Assembly: GCF_009849585.1 (NCBI RefSeq)
Contig: NZ_VCRN01000009.1
Coordinates: forward strand, 62,001 to 126,000
DNA length: 64,000 bases
Source: Bacillus sp. ZZV12-4809
GTDB lineage: Bacteria; Bacillota; Bacilli; Bacillales; Cytobacillaceae
Direction of reading: 5' to 3'
Shown piece by piece: positions 9,032 to 17,540 of this stretch; the first letter of the stretch is position 1; every line of letters begins with the position of its first letter. The position numbers and the translations under genes are program-made. The notes under the pieces were generated by a model. The model saw nothing but the letters and a program-made list of their open reading frames with translations, was not told where the DNA came from and did no database searches.

Positions 9032-9223
9032 TTGAAGTATATAAAATCGCAAATGCAACAACTAATTAAGGAAAATAAAGAATTGCATACACGCTTTAAA
9101 GAACTGAAGGTTGAGCATGGTCTTGAAAAAAACAATGCCCTAAAGGCCTTGTACCATTCAGAAGTTACGGATGGTGGAAAGTATCAGGCAGCTTACCAAG
9201 CACTTGAGCAGCCCAAGAAGTAA
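9032..9223 (+). CDS. Small hypothetical protein, 63 aa
   Basis: Short, charged, probably helical protein beginning KYIKSQMQQLIKEN. The start is TTG at 9032 with AAAGGAG nine bases upstream, which makes translation credible. It begins 36 bases after yqxD on the same strand and could share its transcript. No domain is recognised. It has no membrane segment or signal peptide. Confidence 0.6.
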   Translation: MKYIKSQMQQLIKENKELHTRFKELKVEHGLEKNNALKALYHSEVTDGGKYQAAYQALEQPKK

Positions 9224-9583
9224 TCACTTATATCTTATTTAGACTACTAAAAATTCCTCAAAAAAGAGGAGCTGTCCCTTCTTGAAATAACGTATTAACT
9301 TAACGCAACCGGCGTCAGGCCCTTTATACTTTGATAAATATCAACATTACCATATATTAACATATATAGTTTATCTGTCCAATTTGGTAAATGTTATTTC
9401 TGCTCAAATTTGATAACTCCCCCCACCAAAGCGCATCTAAAGGAAAATGGGGGATTTGTTCATGCACTTTTGATTCCATGGCTGCCTCAATCTCATTTTG
9501 CCTCTAAGCTATTCCTATTCAAATCGTTGTACACCTTTTTCCCACTACATTTCGGTAAAAATCTTCAGCAGAAAACAAAAAAC
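9224..9583. other. Non-coding stretch
   Basis: No supported gene. A weak TCCTC-aaaaaa-GAGGA hairpin near 9255 may end the yqxD transcript. The remainder is A/T-rich with stop codons in all frames. Confidence 0.5.
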
Positions 9584-9622
9584 ACTTAAAAGTCCTTAGC
9601 CCTATGGGATATAGAGCTAAGG
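9584..9622 (-). terminator. Terminator of purU
   Basis: On the minus strand CCTTAGC and GCTAAGG pair, with an inner CTAT/ATAG extension, followed by a CTTTT-rich tract. It lies about 110 bases after the purU stop. Confidence 0.55.
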
Positions 9623-9728
9623 CTGCCTAAGGCTTTTTTATTATTTCCACTGTCTGCTTGACATGGGCAGATCACAAGAAAATGCATTACTAAACTGAGA
9701 GACAGGCGCTCATTACAGATCCTTTTTC

Positions 9729-10628
9729 TTAAAAAACAATTGTTTTATTTTCATGAACAATAATCCGGTCTTCTAAATGCCATTTAACCGCTCTGGCAAG
9801 AACACTTCGTTCAATAGAACGTCCGCTCTTTTTTAGATCATCTATATGATCCCGGTGGTCGACACGCTTGATATCTTGTTCAATGATTGGTCCTTCGTCA
9901 AGATCGTTTGTAACATAATGAGACGTTGCCCCAATTATTTTTACTCCGCGCTGATGGGCTCGATCATATGGCCTCGCACCAACAAATGCAGGAAGGAAAG
10001 AGTGATGAATATTAATGATCTTGAATGGATGAGCCTCTACAAAAACCGGCGTCAAAATCTGCATATATCTGGCTAAGATGATTAAGTCAATATCAAATTC
10101 TTTTAAAAGCTGCAGCTGTCTTTCTTCCACTTCCTCTCTATTTTCTTTGCTTGCTGGTATGTAAAAGAATGGAATATGCAAGGATTCTGCAATTTGTCTT
10201 GCTTCCTCGTGATTACTCACAATAAGAGCGATGTCGGTAAGCAAATCACCACTTTGCCATTCCCATAACAGCTCACGTAAACAATGAAGTTCTTTTGATA
10301 CGAAAATAGCTGTCTTCTTCAATTCATAAACAAATACTAATTTCCATTCCATTGAAAATGTTTCTGCGATTTCCTTAAATTGACTCTTCAACTCTTCTTC
10401 CTTCGACTGTAAACCAGGACATTCAAACTCGATTCGGATAAAAAAGGTGCCACCCTCTGGATTTGTCGAATATTGACTCGATTCGATAATATTAGCATCA
10501 TACTGGAACAGAAACTGGGAAACAGCAGCCACAATACCCGGTTGATCAGGACAATTGATAAGCAGCCGCCCCCTGTTTTTTTGACTTTCTCTAAATACTT
10601 GAAGTTGATCTTGAATAGATGAAATCAT
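9729..10628 (-). CDS. purU: Formyltetrahydrofolate deformylase
   Basis: Hydrolyses 10-formyl-tetrahydrofolate to formate and tetrahydrofolate, balancing one-carbon pools and feeding formate to purine synthesis. 299 aa in two parts: an N-terminal ACT domain (about 20-90, with NCPDQPGIVAAV) and a C-terminal formyltransferase-like domain with ILARYMQIL, the catalytic region INIHHSFLPAF, and a GATSHYV...DEGPII stretch. Length is normal for the family. AAAGGAG lies seven bases before the ATG. It stands alone with its own terminator; no riboswitch or PurR box was recognised upstream. Confidence 0.94.
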   Translation of the reverse strand: MISSIQDQLQVFRESQKNRGRLLINCPDQPGIVAAVSQFLFQYDANIIESSQYSTNPEGGTFFIRIEFECPGLQSKEEELKSQFKEIAETFSMEWKLVFVYELKKTAIFVSKELHCLRELLWEWQSGDLLTDIALIVSNHEEARQIAESLHIPFFYIPASKENREEVEERQLQLLKEFDIDLIILARYMQILTPVFVEAHPFKIINIHHSFLPAFVGARPYDRAHQRGVKIIGATSHYVTNDLDEGPIIEQDIKRVDHRDHIDDLKKSGRSIERSVLARAVKWHLEDRIIVHENKTIVF

Positions 10629-10742
10629 ATGAATCTCCTTTTTTAATTTTAATTACTATAATAGACTTATTGTTCTGGATTTAAAAGCATATTTTTTATA
10701 AAGTTATTTATTTGGGTTTATGGAATAGTTTAACATTGAGGA

Positions 10743-10898
10743 ATGCTGAAACTTGGTGCCAGCCCTTTCAATGGAATGGACAGACAGGCACTTCTTCGAG
10801 TGAAATGTATACGAGAAAGAGCTGCTCGAATAAGCGGCATCGTTATTATTTTACTTACATATGTTTTTTACTATTGGCCGTTGTCACTGGCTATGTAA
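10743..10898 (+). CDS. Possible small membrane peptide, 51 aa (doubtful)
   Basis: An open frame ends with RISGIVIILLTYVFYYWPL, which looks like one membrane helix after a basic segment. The upstream GAGG is too close to the ATG to be a good ribosome binding site, and no family is recognised. An overlapping frame (10712-10915) looks less protein-like. It may be a remnant rather than a gene. Confidence 0.2.
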   Translation: MLKLGASPFNGMDRQALLRVKCIRERAARISGIVIILLTYVFYYWPLSLAM

Positions 10899-10930
10899 GA
10901 AATTTTTGTAAATAAACAATTTAAAAAGTT

Positions 10931-10975
10931 GCCTGTCCCCAAGTATAGTAATGCCTATATAATTAGGGGACAGGC
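10931..10975. repeat. Long inverted repeat with GCCTGTCCCC arms
   Basis: GCCTGTCCCC (10931-10940) and GGGGACAGGC (10966-10975) are perfect arms. The loop holds a second stem, TATAG/CTATA, so the whole element folds into a two-tier hairpin. A related GACAGGCAC-like sequence lies near 10780. No T-tract follows. It looks like a dispersed intergenic repeat or a remnant of a small mobile element rather than a terminator. Confidence 0.6.
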
Positions 10976-11461
10976 ACACACCTTTATCATGATGTAAGAT
11001 GTGAATGAAAAGAGCCTGTACTCAACTCGTCTCAGTGATTTATAAATTCTAAAAAATTCGTACACATTCTTATACCTGCTGGGCTTATTAGTTATGCTCT
11101 AATGCTGGAACTTATAGGTGATTTTTTTGGAAATGCATCTTAAGACAGCAAGCTCTTAGTCAAGAAATTTCCATCATACAGACGCATGTCAAAAACGGTT
11201 CCCTTAATTTTTCACCGAAAGCAAAAAAGTTCTATCAAGCAACGTGCCCCAGATATAATATATATAAAATCCCAAGTTTAAAATGAAATACATCTGTTTT
11301 TCAAAAAGTTTCCTTTGATTTTCTGCTATATAATTTGTTAAAATGCGGTACTTTAACTCCAAAGCTGTTTATAGTTAGTTAAAAAATAAACTCTTCCTAA
11401 GCCAACACTCATGTTAAGTAAAAAGAAGTTTGTGTAATAATTCTTGAACACCTCTCCTCTT

Positions 11462-11488
11462 TGTCACAAAAACTCTCCTTTACTCGTT
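11462..11488 (+). promoter_or_regulatory. Predicted ECF41-type promoter (autoregulation)
   Basis: TGTCACA at 11462-11468, exactly 16 bases, then CGTT at 11485-11488. The published ECF41 consensus is TGTCACA-N16-CGTC. It lies about 58 bases before the ATG of the ECF41 gene, so the sigma factor probably controls itself. It also rules out the upstream TTG at 11444 as start codon. Confidence 0.78.
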
Positions 11489-11545
11489 TTATTTTTGGAG
11501 CCTTTGCTTTGTATCAGCATTTGGCCGAATAAGATTGGAAGTGAA

Positions 11546-12418
11546 ATGATGCAGGAAATGTACATGCAATATAAAGGATTGCTGTTTAAACTGGCCTATC
11601 AATTGACAGGTTCTGCCTCTGATGCAGAGGATGTTGTACATGATGTTTTTTTGAAATTATATGATGTGCCAAAGGAGAAGCTGACGGAACCTAAAGCCTA
11701 TCTTTGTAAAATGGTTACGAATAGGTGTTATGATATACAAAAATCGGCCCGCAAAAAACGGGAGCAATATTATGGGGAATGGCTGCCTGAACCGCTGTTT
11801 CATACGAATACGGGTGACGATTCCATCGAATCGGTTGAACGTGGTGATTTATTGTCTTATGCCATGATCGTACTGCTTGAACGGCTTACACCAGCGGAGC
11901 GTGTTGTTTTTGTCCTGCGTGAAGCACTGGGCTTTGATTATGCGGAAATTGCAGAGCTTATTGAAAAAAGCCAGGCGAATTGCCGTAAACTATTCAGTCG
12001 TGCCCGTGCAAAAATGGGGATTACCTCTGAAGAGCTTGTTCATACGGAAACAGCCCCTAATGAACTGATTACGGACTTTCTGGCAGCACTTAAACAAGGG
12101 AATATGAAGCGAATGGTATCGATGCTTGATCCTAATGTTATATTGGTCTCTGATGGCGGAGGTAAAGCAAAGGCTGCTATCTTTCCAATTAAAACGAGTA
12201 ATCATGTTGCCCGCTTTCTCATGGGAACTGTACACAAAGCATCAAGAGATGAAAGAGCAATGCCAATTGAAATCAGCATAATCAATGAACAGCCTGCTTT
12301 TATACAGCGTTCTGATGGTGAAATTCAGACGGTGGGCATCATTCATACAGAGGGAAATAGGATTCGGAATATATACATTGTCCGAAACCCGGACAAATTG
12401 AATCATATAGAGGTATAA
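11546..12418 (+). CDS. ECF41-family RNA polymerase sigma factor (SigJ-like)
   Basis: Extracytoplasmic-function sigma factor with a fused C-terminal SnoaL-like regulatory domain in place of a separate anti-sigma factor. 290 aa from the ATG at 11546. Seen: region 2 (LFKLAYQLTGSASDAEDVV...), the linker motif WLPEP, region 4 (FVLREALGFDYAEIAELIEKS) and the C-terminal hallmarks DGGGK and NPDKL. All three signature motifs of group ECF41 are intact. The start was chosen because the promoter-like element lies between the upstream TTG and this ATG. As usual for this group, the neighbour is a carboxymuconolactone-decarboxylase-like gene, here convergent. A broken second copy lies 3.5 kb to the left. 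Confidence 0.93.
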   Translation: MMQEMYMQYKGLLFKLAYQLTGSASDAEDVVHDVFLKLYDVPKEKLTEPKAYLCKMVTNRCYDIQKSARKKREQYYGEWLPEPLFHTNTGDDSIESVERGDLLSYAMIVLLERLTPAERVVFVLREALGFDYAEIAELIEKSQANCRKLFSRARAKMGITSEELVHTETAPNELITDFLAALKQGNMKRMVSMLDPNVILVSDGGGKAKAAIFPIKTSNHVARFLMGTVHKASRDERAMPIEISIINEQPAFIQRSDGEIQTVGIIHTEGNRIRNIYIVRNPDKLNHIEV

Positions 12419-12424
12419 TTCTTG

Positions 12425-12464
12425 AGACCGCTAAGATGATTTCTATATCTTAGCGGTCTTTTTT
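12425..12464 (+). terminator. Terminator of the ECF41 gene
   Basis: AGACCGCTAAGAT and ATCTTAGCGGTCT form a perfect 13-bp stem around a 9-base loop, followed by TTTTTT. It begins seven bases after the sigma stop. Confidence 0.9.
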
Positions 12465-12503
12465 CTAAGTTTATGTTGAATGAACCTCACGTTGTTCTGC
12501 CAC

Positions 12504-12980
12504 TCACAGTCCTGCTTTAGTCAATCCAAAAGCCGTGTCAGCAGAACCCGGCACATTTTTGAAAGCTATGCTGATACGGTTCCAGGCATTGATTGCCATA
12601 ATGGAAAAGGTAAGATCTGATAGTTCCTTTTCAGAAAGATGTTCACGAACACTTTCATAAACCTCATCAGGAACACCGTGTTCAGGCAGCTTAGTCAAAA
12701 TCTCAGTCCATTCCAGCGCTGCTCGTTCGCGCGGGCTAAATAGAGTGGATTCGCGCCAAATCGGGATATGATAAAGACGAAGTTCACCCTCGCCATGAAT
12801 CTTAGCCTGCTTGATATGCATATCCACGCAAAAGGCACATCCATTCATTTGTGAAGCTCTAATGTGAACGAGGTGAAGTATTTTCTCCTCAATGGAACTT
12901 TCCTTCTCAGCATTAGTCAGTGCCATCATCTTATTGAGGAATTCTGGTGAATGCTCCATGTAATTTATTCGTTGTGTCAT
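12504..12980 (-). CDS. Carboxymuconolactone decarboxylase / AhpD-like protein
   Basis: 158-aa all-helical protein of the CMD/alkylhydroperoxidase-D family. Seen: the CxxC motif in NGCAFCVDMH with the following His, typical of peroxidase-like members, and the family C-terminal helices. The ATG at 12980 is preferred (AAGGGG seven bases upstream). This is the expected partner (the COE type) of ECF41 sigma factors, and a GTCACA-N16-CGTT element lies about 120 bases upstream on the same strand, so it is probably the main target of the neighbouring sigma factor. A role in oxidative or electrophile stress is plausible but not shown. Confidence 0.9.
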   Translation of the reverse strand: MTQRINYMEHSPEFLNKMMALTNAEKESSIEEKILHLVHIRASQMNGCAFCVDMHIKQAKIHGEGELRLYHIPIWRESTLFSPRERAALEWTEILTKLPEHGVPDEVYESVREHLSEKELSDLTFSIMAINAWNRISIAFKNVPGSADTAFGLTKAGL

Positions 12981-13099
12981 TTTGGTTACCCCTTTTCTTT
13001 TATGAATTAGCAATGATTCTTGATCTAACGTTGAAATGTTTACTGTTTTTTAGCACTATCTTGGTTGAATCACCCTCCCTTGGCTGTGTTCATAAATAA

Positions 13100-13126
13100 A
13101 ACGATGCAGGGGTTCTTTTTGTGACG
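13100..13126 (-). promoter_or_regulatory. Predicted ECF41-type promoter of the CMD-like gene
   Basis: On the minus strand: CGTCACA (13126-13120), exactly 16 bases, then CGTT (13103-13100). It shares GTCACA-N16-CGTT with the element before the sigma gene. The untranslated leader would be about 110 bases. Confidence 0.75.
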
Positions 13127-13252
13127 CTTATAATTAAATTAGTTTATATCTTAAGTAAACGATTGGTTAAAGAGAGTTGGTGTAAGTATAGGGGCACCAT
13201 AAAATAAGGGGAAAAAATAAGATTGAGGAACTATCAAAATGTTAATCCATCT

Positions 13253-13281
13253 GGTTACCCGATTTTAAATACCGGGTAACC
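13253..13281. repeat. Inverted repeat GGTTACCCG / CGGGTAACC
   Basis: Perfect 9-bp arms around an 11-base A/T loop, about 50 bases beyond the stop of the lyase gene. No T-tract on either strand, so it may be a protein-binding site, an RNA-stabilising hairpin, or an inefficient terminator. Confidence 0.5.
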
Positions 13282-13330
13282 GATAAAGAAATAACAAATT
13301 CGAGGATATTCTATTAATATGCTTTCTTGT

Positions 13331-14272
13331 TTATTCTCCAATTTTTACTTGTTCATTCGGTGATCTACTAAGGTCGGAACATTTCCCTGCTTTTAAGATG
13401 AAGCTGTTTGATTCATCCGGAAATCTTTCTTTTAACTCACTTCCAATTTTCATCACATTATCAAGCTGAATGCCTGTTCTGATTCCCATTTCCTCAAATC
13501 CGTGAACCAGATCTTCAGTAGCAATATTTCCGCTTGCATTTGGTGCATAGGGACACCCACCAAGACCTGCAGCAGAACTATCAAAATCCTTGATCCCTGT
13601 TTCCAGTCCGGCAACTGCATTAGCAAATGCCATACCTCTAGTATTATGCAGGTGCAGCGAAAAATGAAAATCTGGGAACTGAGACTTTAGTGTTGAAACA
13701 ACGGTTTTTATTTTCACCGGATTTGCCATCCCGGTTGTATCCGCTAATGAGATATCCTTAATACCCAGTTCTTCGTATCGCCTGCAAATTTCAAGATGCC
13801 TCTCAATTGGGACATTTCCTTCATAAGGACATCCGAATGCAACAGAGATGGATCCGCCAATTTGAACAAGTGAATCTTCAGCAGATTTGACGAGACTTTC
13901 AAACGCCTTCATTGCTTCAAAGGTTGTGGTATTGGCATTGCTTAAACTATGAGAGTCTGTAGCAGACAGCATTAACTTCACTTTGTCAACATTGGCCGCT
14001 ATGGCTCTTTCCATCCCTTTTACGTTTGGTACGAGAGCTCTTAATTTAACTCCTTGGACTCGTTTAATTTTAGTTAAAACGGCACTCGCATCGCTTAATT
14101 GCGGAATTGCCTTCGGGTGTACAAATGAAGTTACCTCGATTTGCCTAAAGCCGCAATCAATTAATCTATTTATATATTCAACTTTTTCTTCTGTCGGAAT
14201 GACTTCTGACAAACTTTGAAACCCATCTCTAGGACATACTTCTGTAATGGTCACTTCATTTGGATATGACAT
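13331..14272 (-). CDS. HMG-CoA lyase-family acyl-CoA lyase (possible citramalyl-CoA lyase)
   Basis: TIM-barrel lyase, 313 aa. Seen: TEVCPRDGFQSL at the N terminus (catalytic Arg-Asp), HLHNTRG (metal-binding HxH) and GGCPYAPNASGNIATED with the catalytic Cys. These are HMG-CoA-lyase signatures. It ends a five-gene minus-strand run with a CoA transferase, TRAP transporter and flavoprotein, and divergent aconitase-type subunits follow. HMG-CoA-lyase-like enzymes also act as (R)-citramalyl-CoA lyases, giving acetyl-CoA and pyruvate; that fits the neighbours better than leucine breakdown, since no other leucine-pathway enzyme is present. Family sure, substrate inferred. Confidence 0.88.
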   Translation of the reverse strand: MSYPNEVTITEVCPRDGFQSLSEVIPTEEKVEYINRLIDCGFRQIEVTSFVHPKAIPQLSDASAVLTKIKRVQGVKLRALVPNVKGMERAIAANVDKVKLMLSATDSHSLSNANTTTFEAMKAFESLVKSAEDSLVQIGGSISVAFGCPYEGNVPIERHLEICRRYEELGIKDISLADTTGMANPVKIKTVVSTLKSQFPDFHFSLHLHNTRGMAFANAVAGLETGIKDFDSSAAGLGGCPYAPNASGNIATEDLVHGFEEMGIRTGIQLDNVMKIGSELKERFPDESNSFILKAGKCSDLSRSPNEQVKIGE

Positions 14273-14302
14273 TGTATAACCATTTCTCCTTTTTCTCTTT
14301 TA

Positions 14303-15511
14303 TTAAATAACCTTCTTTTCTTTAAGTTCTCGAACTCTGTTTTCATCCAATTCTAAAATGCCCTTGAGAATTTCCTCTGTATGTTCCCCTAAATCAGGTG
14401 CAATCCGATAGACTGATCCAGGAGTCTCAGAAAACTTAGGAACAATACCTGGCATTTTGATTTTCCCTAAACGAGGATGGGCAACTTCGATAATATTTTC
14501 GCGTTCCTTTATATGCTCATCATTAAAAATATCCTCAATAGATTGGATTGGGCTTACGGGAACTCCATGCTCATCGAGCAGTACCTGCAGTTCTTTTCGG
14601 GTCATGGTCTTTACCCAATCGGCAACAATTCCATTCGTTTCTTCAAATCGTTTAAGGCGCTCTGAATTTGTATAATATCTCTCATCTTCGAGCATATCCT
14701 CCCGTCCCATTGCTTTAGCGAGACGATTAAATGTACGGTCCGAACTTGTTACGAGCACGACCCAGTGGCCATCCTTAGTTTGAAAGGTTCCGGCAGGACT
14801 TGAATGTCCGCTTAATCCAGGTGATCTTTCTTTTATAACTCCATTTTGATCATAATCAGCGACAAGGAATTCCATCATTCTAAACATCGCTTCATAAAGT
14901 CCTATATCTGCATATTGCCCCGTGCCGATTTCTTGACTGTCACGGTAATACAACGCTGTAGTAGTAGCAAAAGCTACGTAAATGCCTGTAATATAGTCTA
15001 ATAATGAAAATGAGGGACTGATTGGAGGGCGATCAGGATACCCATGAAGATACGTAAATCCGCTATAAGCGGTTGCTGGTGTGCCAAACCCTGCTTTACT
15101 TGAGTTTGGACCAGTCTGTCCAAATCCTGTTACTCGAATCATGACTAATTCAGGATTTACTTTTTTAAGCTGCTCATATCCTAAATTCCATTTTTCAAGG
15201 GTTTTTGGCCTGAAGTTTTCAATAATAACATCTGATTTCATTGCCAATTCTTTTAAGATTTGCTGACCCTCTTCTGTATGCAAATCTAAAGTAATGGATT
15301 TTTTATTTCTTGCAAGACCAGGCCAGCGAAGTGGTTCATCCCCATGGAATGGGCCCATTTGGCGAAGAGAATCTCCCTTGCCGGGCATTTCCACTTTTAT
15401 TACTTCTGCACCAAAATCCCCTAGCAAAGTTGCCCCAAAAGGAGCTGCAATCATAGTTGAGAGATCTAATATTCTGATGCCCGCTAACGGACCATTTGAG
15501 TTTATACTCAT
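14303..15511 (-). CDS. Family III CoA transferase (CaiB/BaiF type)
   Basis: 402 aa. Transfers CoA from a donor such as succinyl-CoA to a carboxylic acid. Seen: GIRILDLSTMIAAP at the N terminus, GAEVIKVE, ENFRPKTLEKW, and YADIGLYEA containing the Asp that forms the covalent anhydride in this family. It begins 30 bases after the upstream intergenic gap and is followed within 30 bases by the lyase. Together they would activate and split a hydroxyacid. Succinyl-CoA:(R)-citramalate CoA transferase is the working hypothesis. Confidence 0.9.
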   Translation of the reverse strand: MSINSNGPLAGIRILDLSTMIAAPFGATLLGDFGAEVIKVEMPGKGDSLRQMGPFHGDEPLRWPGLARNKKSITLDLHTEEGQQILKELAMKSDVIIENFRPKTLEKWNLGYEQLKKVNPELVMIRVTGFGQTGPNSSKAGFGTPATAYSGFTYLHGYPDRPPISPSFSLLDYITGIYVAFATTTALYYRDSQEIGTGQYADIGLYEAMFRMMEFLVADYDQNGVIKERSPGLSGHSSPAGTFQTKDGHWVVLVTSSDRTFNRLAKAMGREDMLEDERYYTNSERLKRFEETNGIVADWVKTMTRKELQVLLDEHGVPVSPIQSIEDIFNDEHIKERENIIEVAHPRLGKIKMPGIVPKFSETPGSVYRIAPDLGEHTEEILKGILELDENRVRELKEKKVI

Positions 15512-15587
15512 AGAATAACTCCTTTAAGAATGTAATTTATAGGGAGACTAATGGAGTTTGTTGACTCTATTAGTCTCAACATCCCGT

Positions 15588-17525
15588 TTAAACAACTAAT
15601 TCCTGATCCATTTCTGCCCTTTTTTTGCTTTTTATAAGCCTAAATTGATTGGCCGCAACCAGTGCAAATAATGAGATCCCGATAATATCTGTTACTAAAC
15701 CACTTTTAATTAGGCATAATGCTGAAACTGCCATAATGACTTGCTCTAGAATCGTCATTCGGAGCAGCAAATATTTTTCCATTACAGATCCCACACATAA
15801 AACTCCGATCAAGGCTGTTATTAATGAAGGCAAGAGCTCCAATAGGGTTGAATCTGGTGACCATAACAAGCTGGGAGAATAAATAAACATGTAAGGAATA
15901 ATAAACCCGACGATCGCAAGCTTTAATGCTGAGAATCCTGTCTTATTCGGGTCACTGCCTGCTATTCCTGCAGCAGCAAACGCTCCTATTGCGACAGGCG
16001 GCGTGACTGTAGAAAGAATTCCATAATAGAAGACAAACATATGGGCATAAATTGGCTCAATTCCCAAAGAAACTATGGCCGGAGCCGCAATGGCACTAGT
16101 CAAAATATAATTAGCTGTTGTAGGAAGCTCCATCCCAATTAATATGGCAAGGATCATCGTAAGGATTAAAGTGGTAACTAAATATCCGCCGCTCATTTTT
16201 AAGACGGCTGCTCCCATTGCCAAAATAGCACCGGAGAGGGATGATACACCGATAACAATCCCTATAACTGCACAAGCTGCGGCTACCGGAATCGCATTCA
16301 ACGCACCCGATTGTAAAGCTTCTATTAATTTCTTTAGATTAATTCGGGTGCTTTTCCTGAATGAACTAAACACTATGGCCAACACAATTCCCCATACCCC
16401 GGCATACAAAGCGTCATATCCTTCAATTAAGAGATACACCAGCCCAACGATCGGGAAAAATAAATGCCCCTGCTCTTTCATGACATCCTTTAATCTTGGA
16501 AGCTCACTTTTTTCCAGCCCTTTTAAGCCAATCTTAGAAGATCTTAAATGAAGAATGACTAAGATACCTGAAAAATAAAGGATCGCTGGGATTAGCGCGT
16601 ACCCAAGAATATGAACAAACGGTATTCCCAGGCTATCAGCCATTATAAAAGCGGCCGCGCCCATAACTGGCGGCATGATTTGTCCGCCTGCTGATGCTGC
16701 TGCTTCCACTCCGCCTGCAAAATGAGGTTTAAACCCGATCTTTTTCATCAAAGGAATCGTAAAAGTACCAGTGGTCACGACATTTGCAGAGGTGCTGCCG
16801 CTAATTGTTCCCATAAATGCACTTGAGATGACAGATACCTTAGCAGGGCCCCCTTTTGTGTGTCCTGCAATCGCCATGGAGACATCATTGAATAACTTTG
16901 ACATTCCTGTTACTGATAGAAACGCGCCGAATAAGATAAAAAGGAAAATATACGTGGCAGAAACACCTAAAATCTGCCCATAAATGCCTTCACTTGTTAA
17001 GTAGAGATGCTGAACAATACGATCCAGTGAAAACCCGCTATGCCTTAGGGGCCCAGGAATCATAGGTCCCATAAAGATGTAGGCGATAAATATAAACGCA
17101 ATAATAGGCAGTGCCTTCCCAATTGCCCTTCTGGCAGCTTCAATGACCATCAGGATATTGACTATCCCTATATAAGTATCAAGGGGGTTATGAAGCCCTC
17201 CTGTACTAATGTATTGAGGGTATCTCCAAACGAGATAAAGAGTACTGCCTGTGGCCAATAAGAGTAAAACCATATCAAAGAAAGTGATTCTGTGTTTAGG
17301 AGAGTTCTTGGTTGCAGGGAATAAAAGGAAGACTAAGGTTAGAATAAAGCTTAAGTGAATACTGCGCTGGATTAATGGAGCGAACGTGCCAAATGCCGCT
17401 GTATAAAGCTGAAAAAGAGACAACAATATGGTCAATATAGTGATGGAGACTTTCCACTTTCCAGTGAATTTCCTTCTCTTGCCAGTTAACGTTTGAACTG
17501 TCTTTTCCGTATTTCCTTTTTGCAT
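15588..17525 (-). CDS. TRAP transporter fused permease (TAXI type, 4TM/12TM)
   Basis: Large inner-membrane protein, 645 aa, with about 16-18 hydrophobic segments. It combines the small (DctQ-like) and large (DctM-like) TRAP subunits, as in TAXI systems. Seen: conserved permease blocks such as GGPAKVSVISSAFMG and SGSTSANVVTTGTFT, and GIELPTTANY-like GMELPTTANY in the second half. GGAGGTG precedes the ATG. The matching solute receptor is encoded directly upstream. It would import an organic acid driven by a Na+ or H+ gradient. Confidence 0.92.
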   Translation of the reverse strand: MQKGNTEKTVQTLTGKRRKFTGKWKVSITILTILLSLFQLYTAAFGTFAPLIQRSIHLSFILTLVFLLFPATKNSPKHRITFFDMVLLLLATGSTLYLVWRYPQYISTGGLHNPLDTYIGIVNILMVIEAARRAIGKALPIIAFIFIAYIFMGPMIPGPLRHSGFSLDRIVQHLYLTSEGIYGQILGVSATYIFLFILFGAFLSVTGMSKLFNDVSMAIAGHTKGGPAKVSVISSAFMGTISGSTSANVVTTGTFTIPLMKKIGFKPHFAGGVEAAASAGGQIMPPVMGAAAFIMADSLGIPFVHILGYALIPAILYFSGILVILHLRSSKIGLKGLEKSELPRLKDVMKEQGHLFFPIVGLVYLLIEGYDALYAGVWGIVLAIVFSSFRKSTRINLKKLIEALQSGALNAIPVAAACAVIGIVIGVSSLSGAILAMGAAVLKMSGGYLVTTLILTMILAILIGMELPTTANYILTSAIAAPAIVSLGIEPIYAHMFVFYYGILSTVTPPVAIGAFAAAGIAGSDPNKTGFSALKLAIVGFIIPYMFIYSPSLLWSPDSTLLELLPSLITALIGVLCVGSVMEKYLLLRMTILEQVIMAVSALCLIKSGLVTDIIGISLFALVAANQFRLIKSKKRAEMDQELVV

Positions 17526-17540
17526 TTACTGCACCTCCGA

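Noticed and set aside
10712-10915. Plus-strand 67-aa frame
   Set aside because: No ribosome binding site and no protein-like pattern; the alternative frame at 10743-10898 is at least as likely and itself doubtful.
11444-11545. TTG start for the ECF41 gene at 11444
   Set aside because: A matching ECF41 promoter lies at 11462-11488, downstream of this TTG, and the extra residues have no similarity to sigma region 2. The ATG at 11546 fits the family.
16144-16551. Plus-strand frame inside the TRAP permease gene
   Set aside because: Antisense to a clear 645-aa transporter with no ribosome binding site; the composition is what the reverse of a hydrophobic gene gives.
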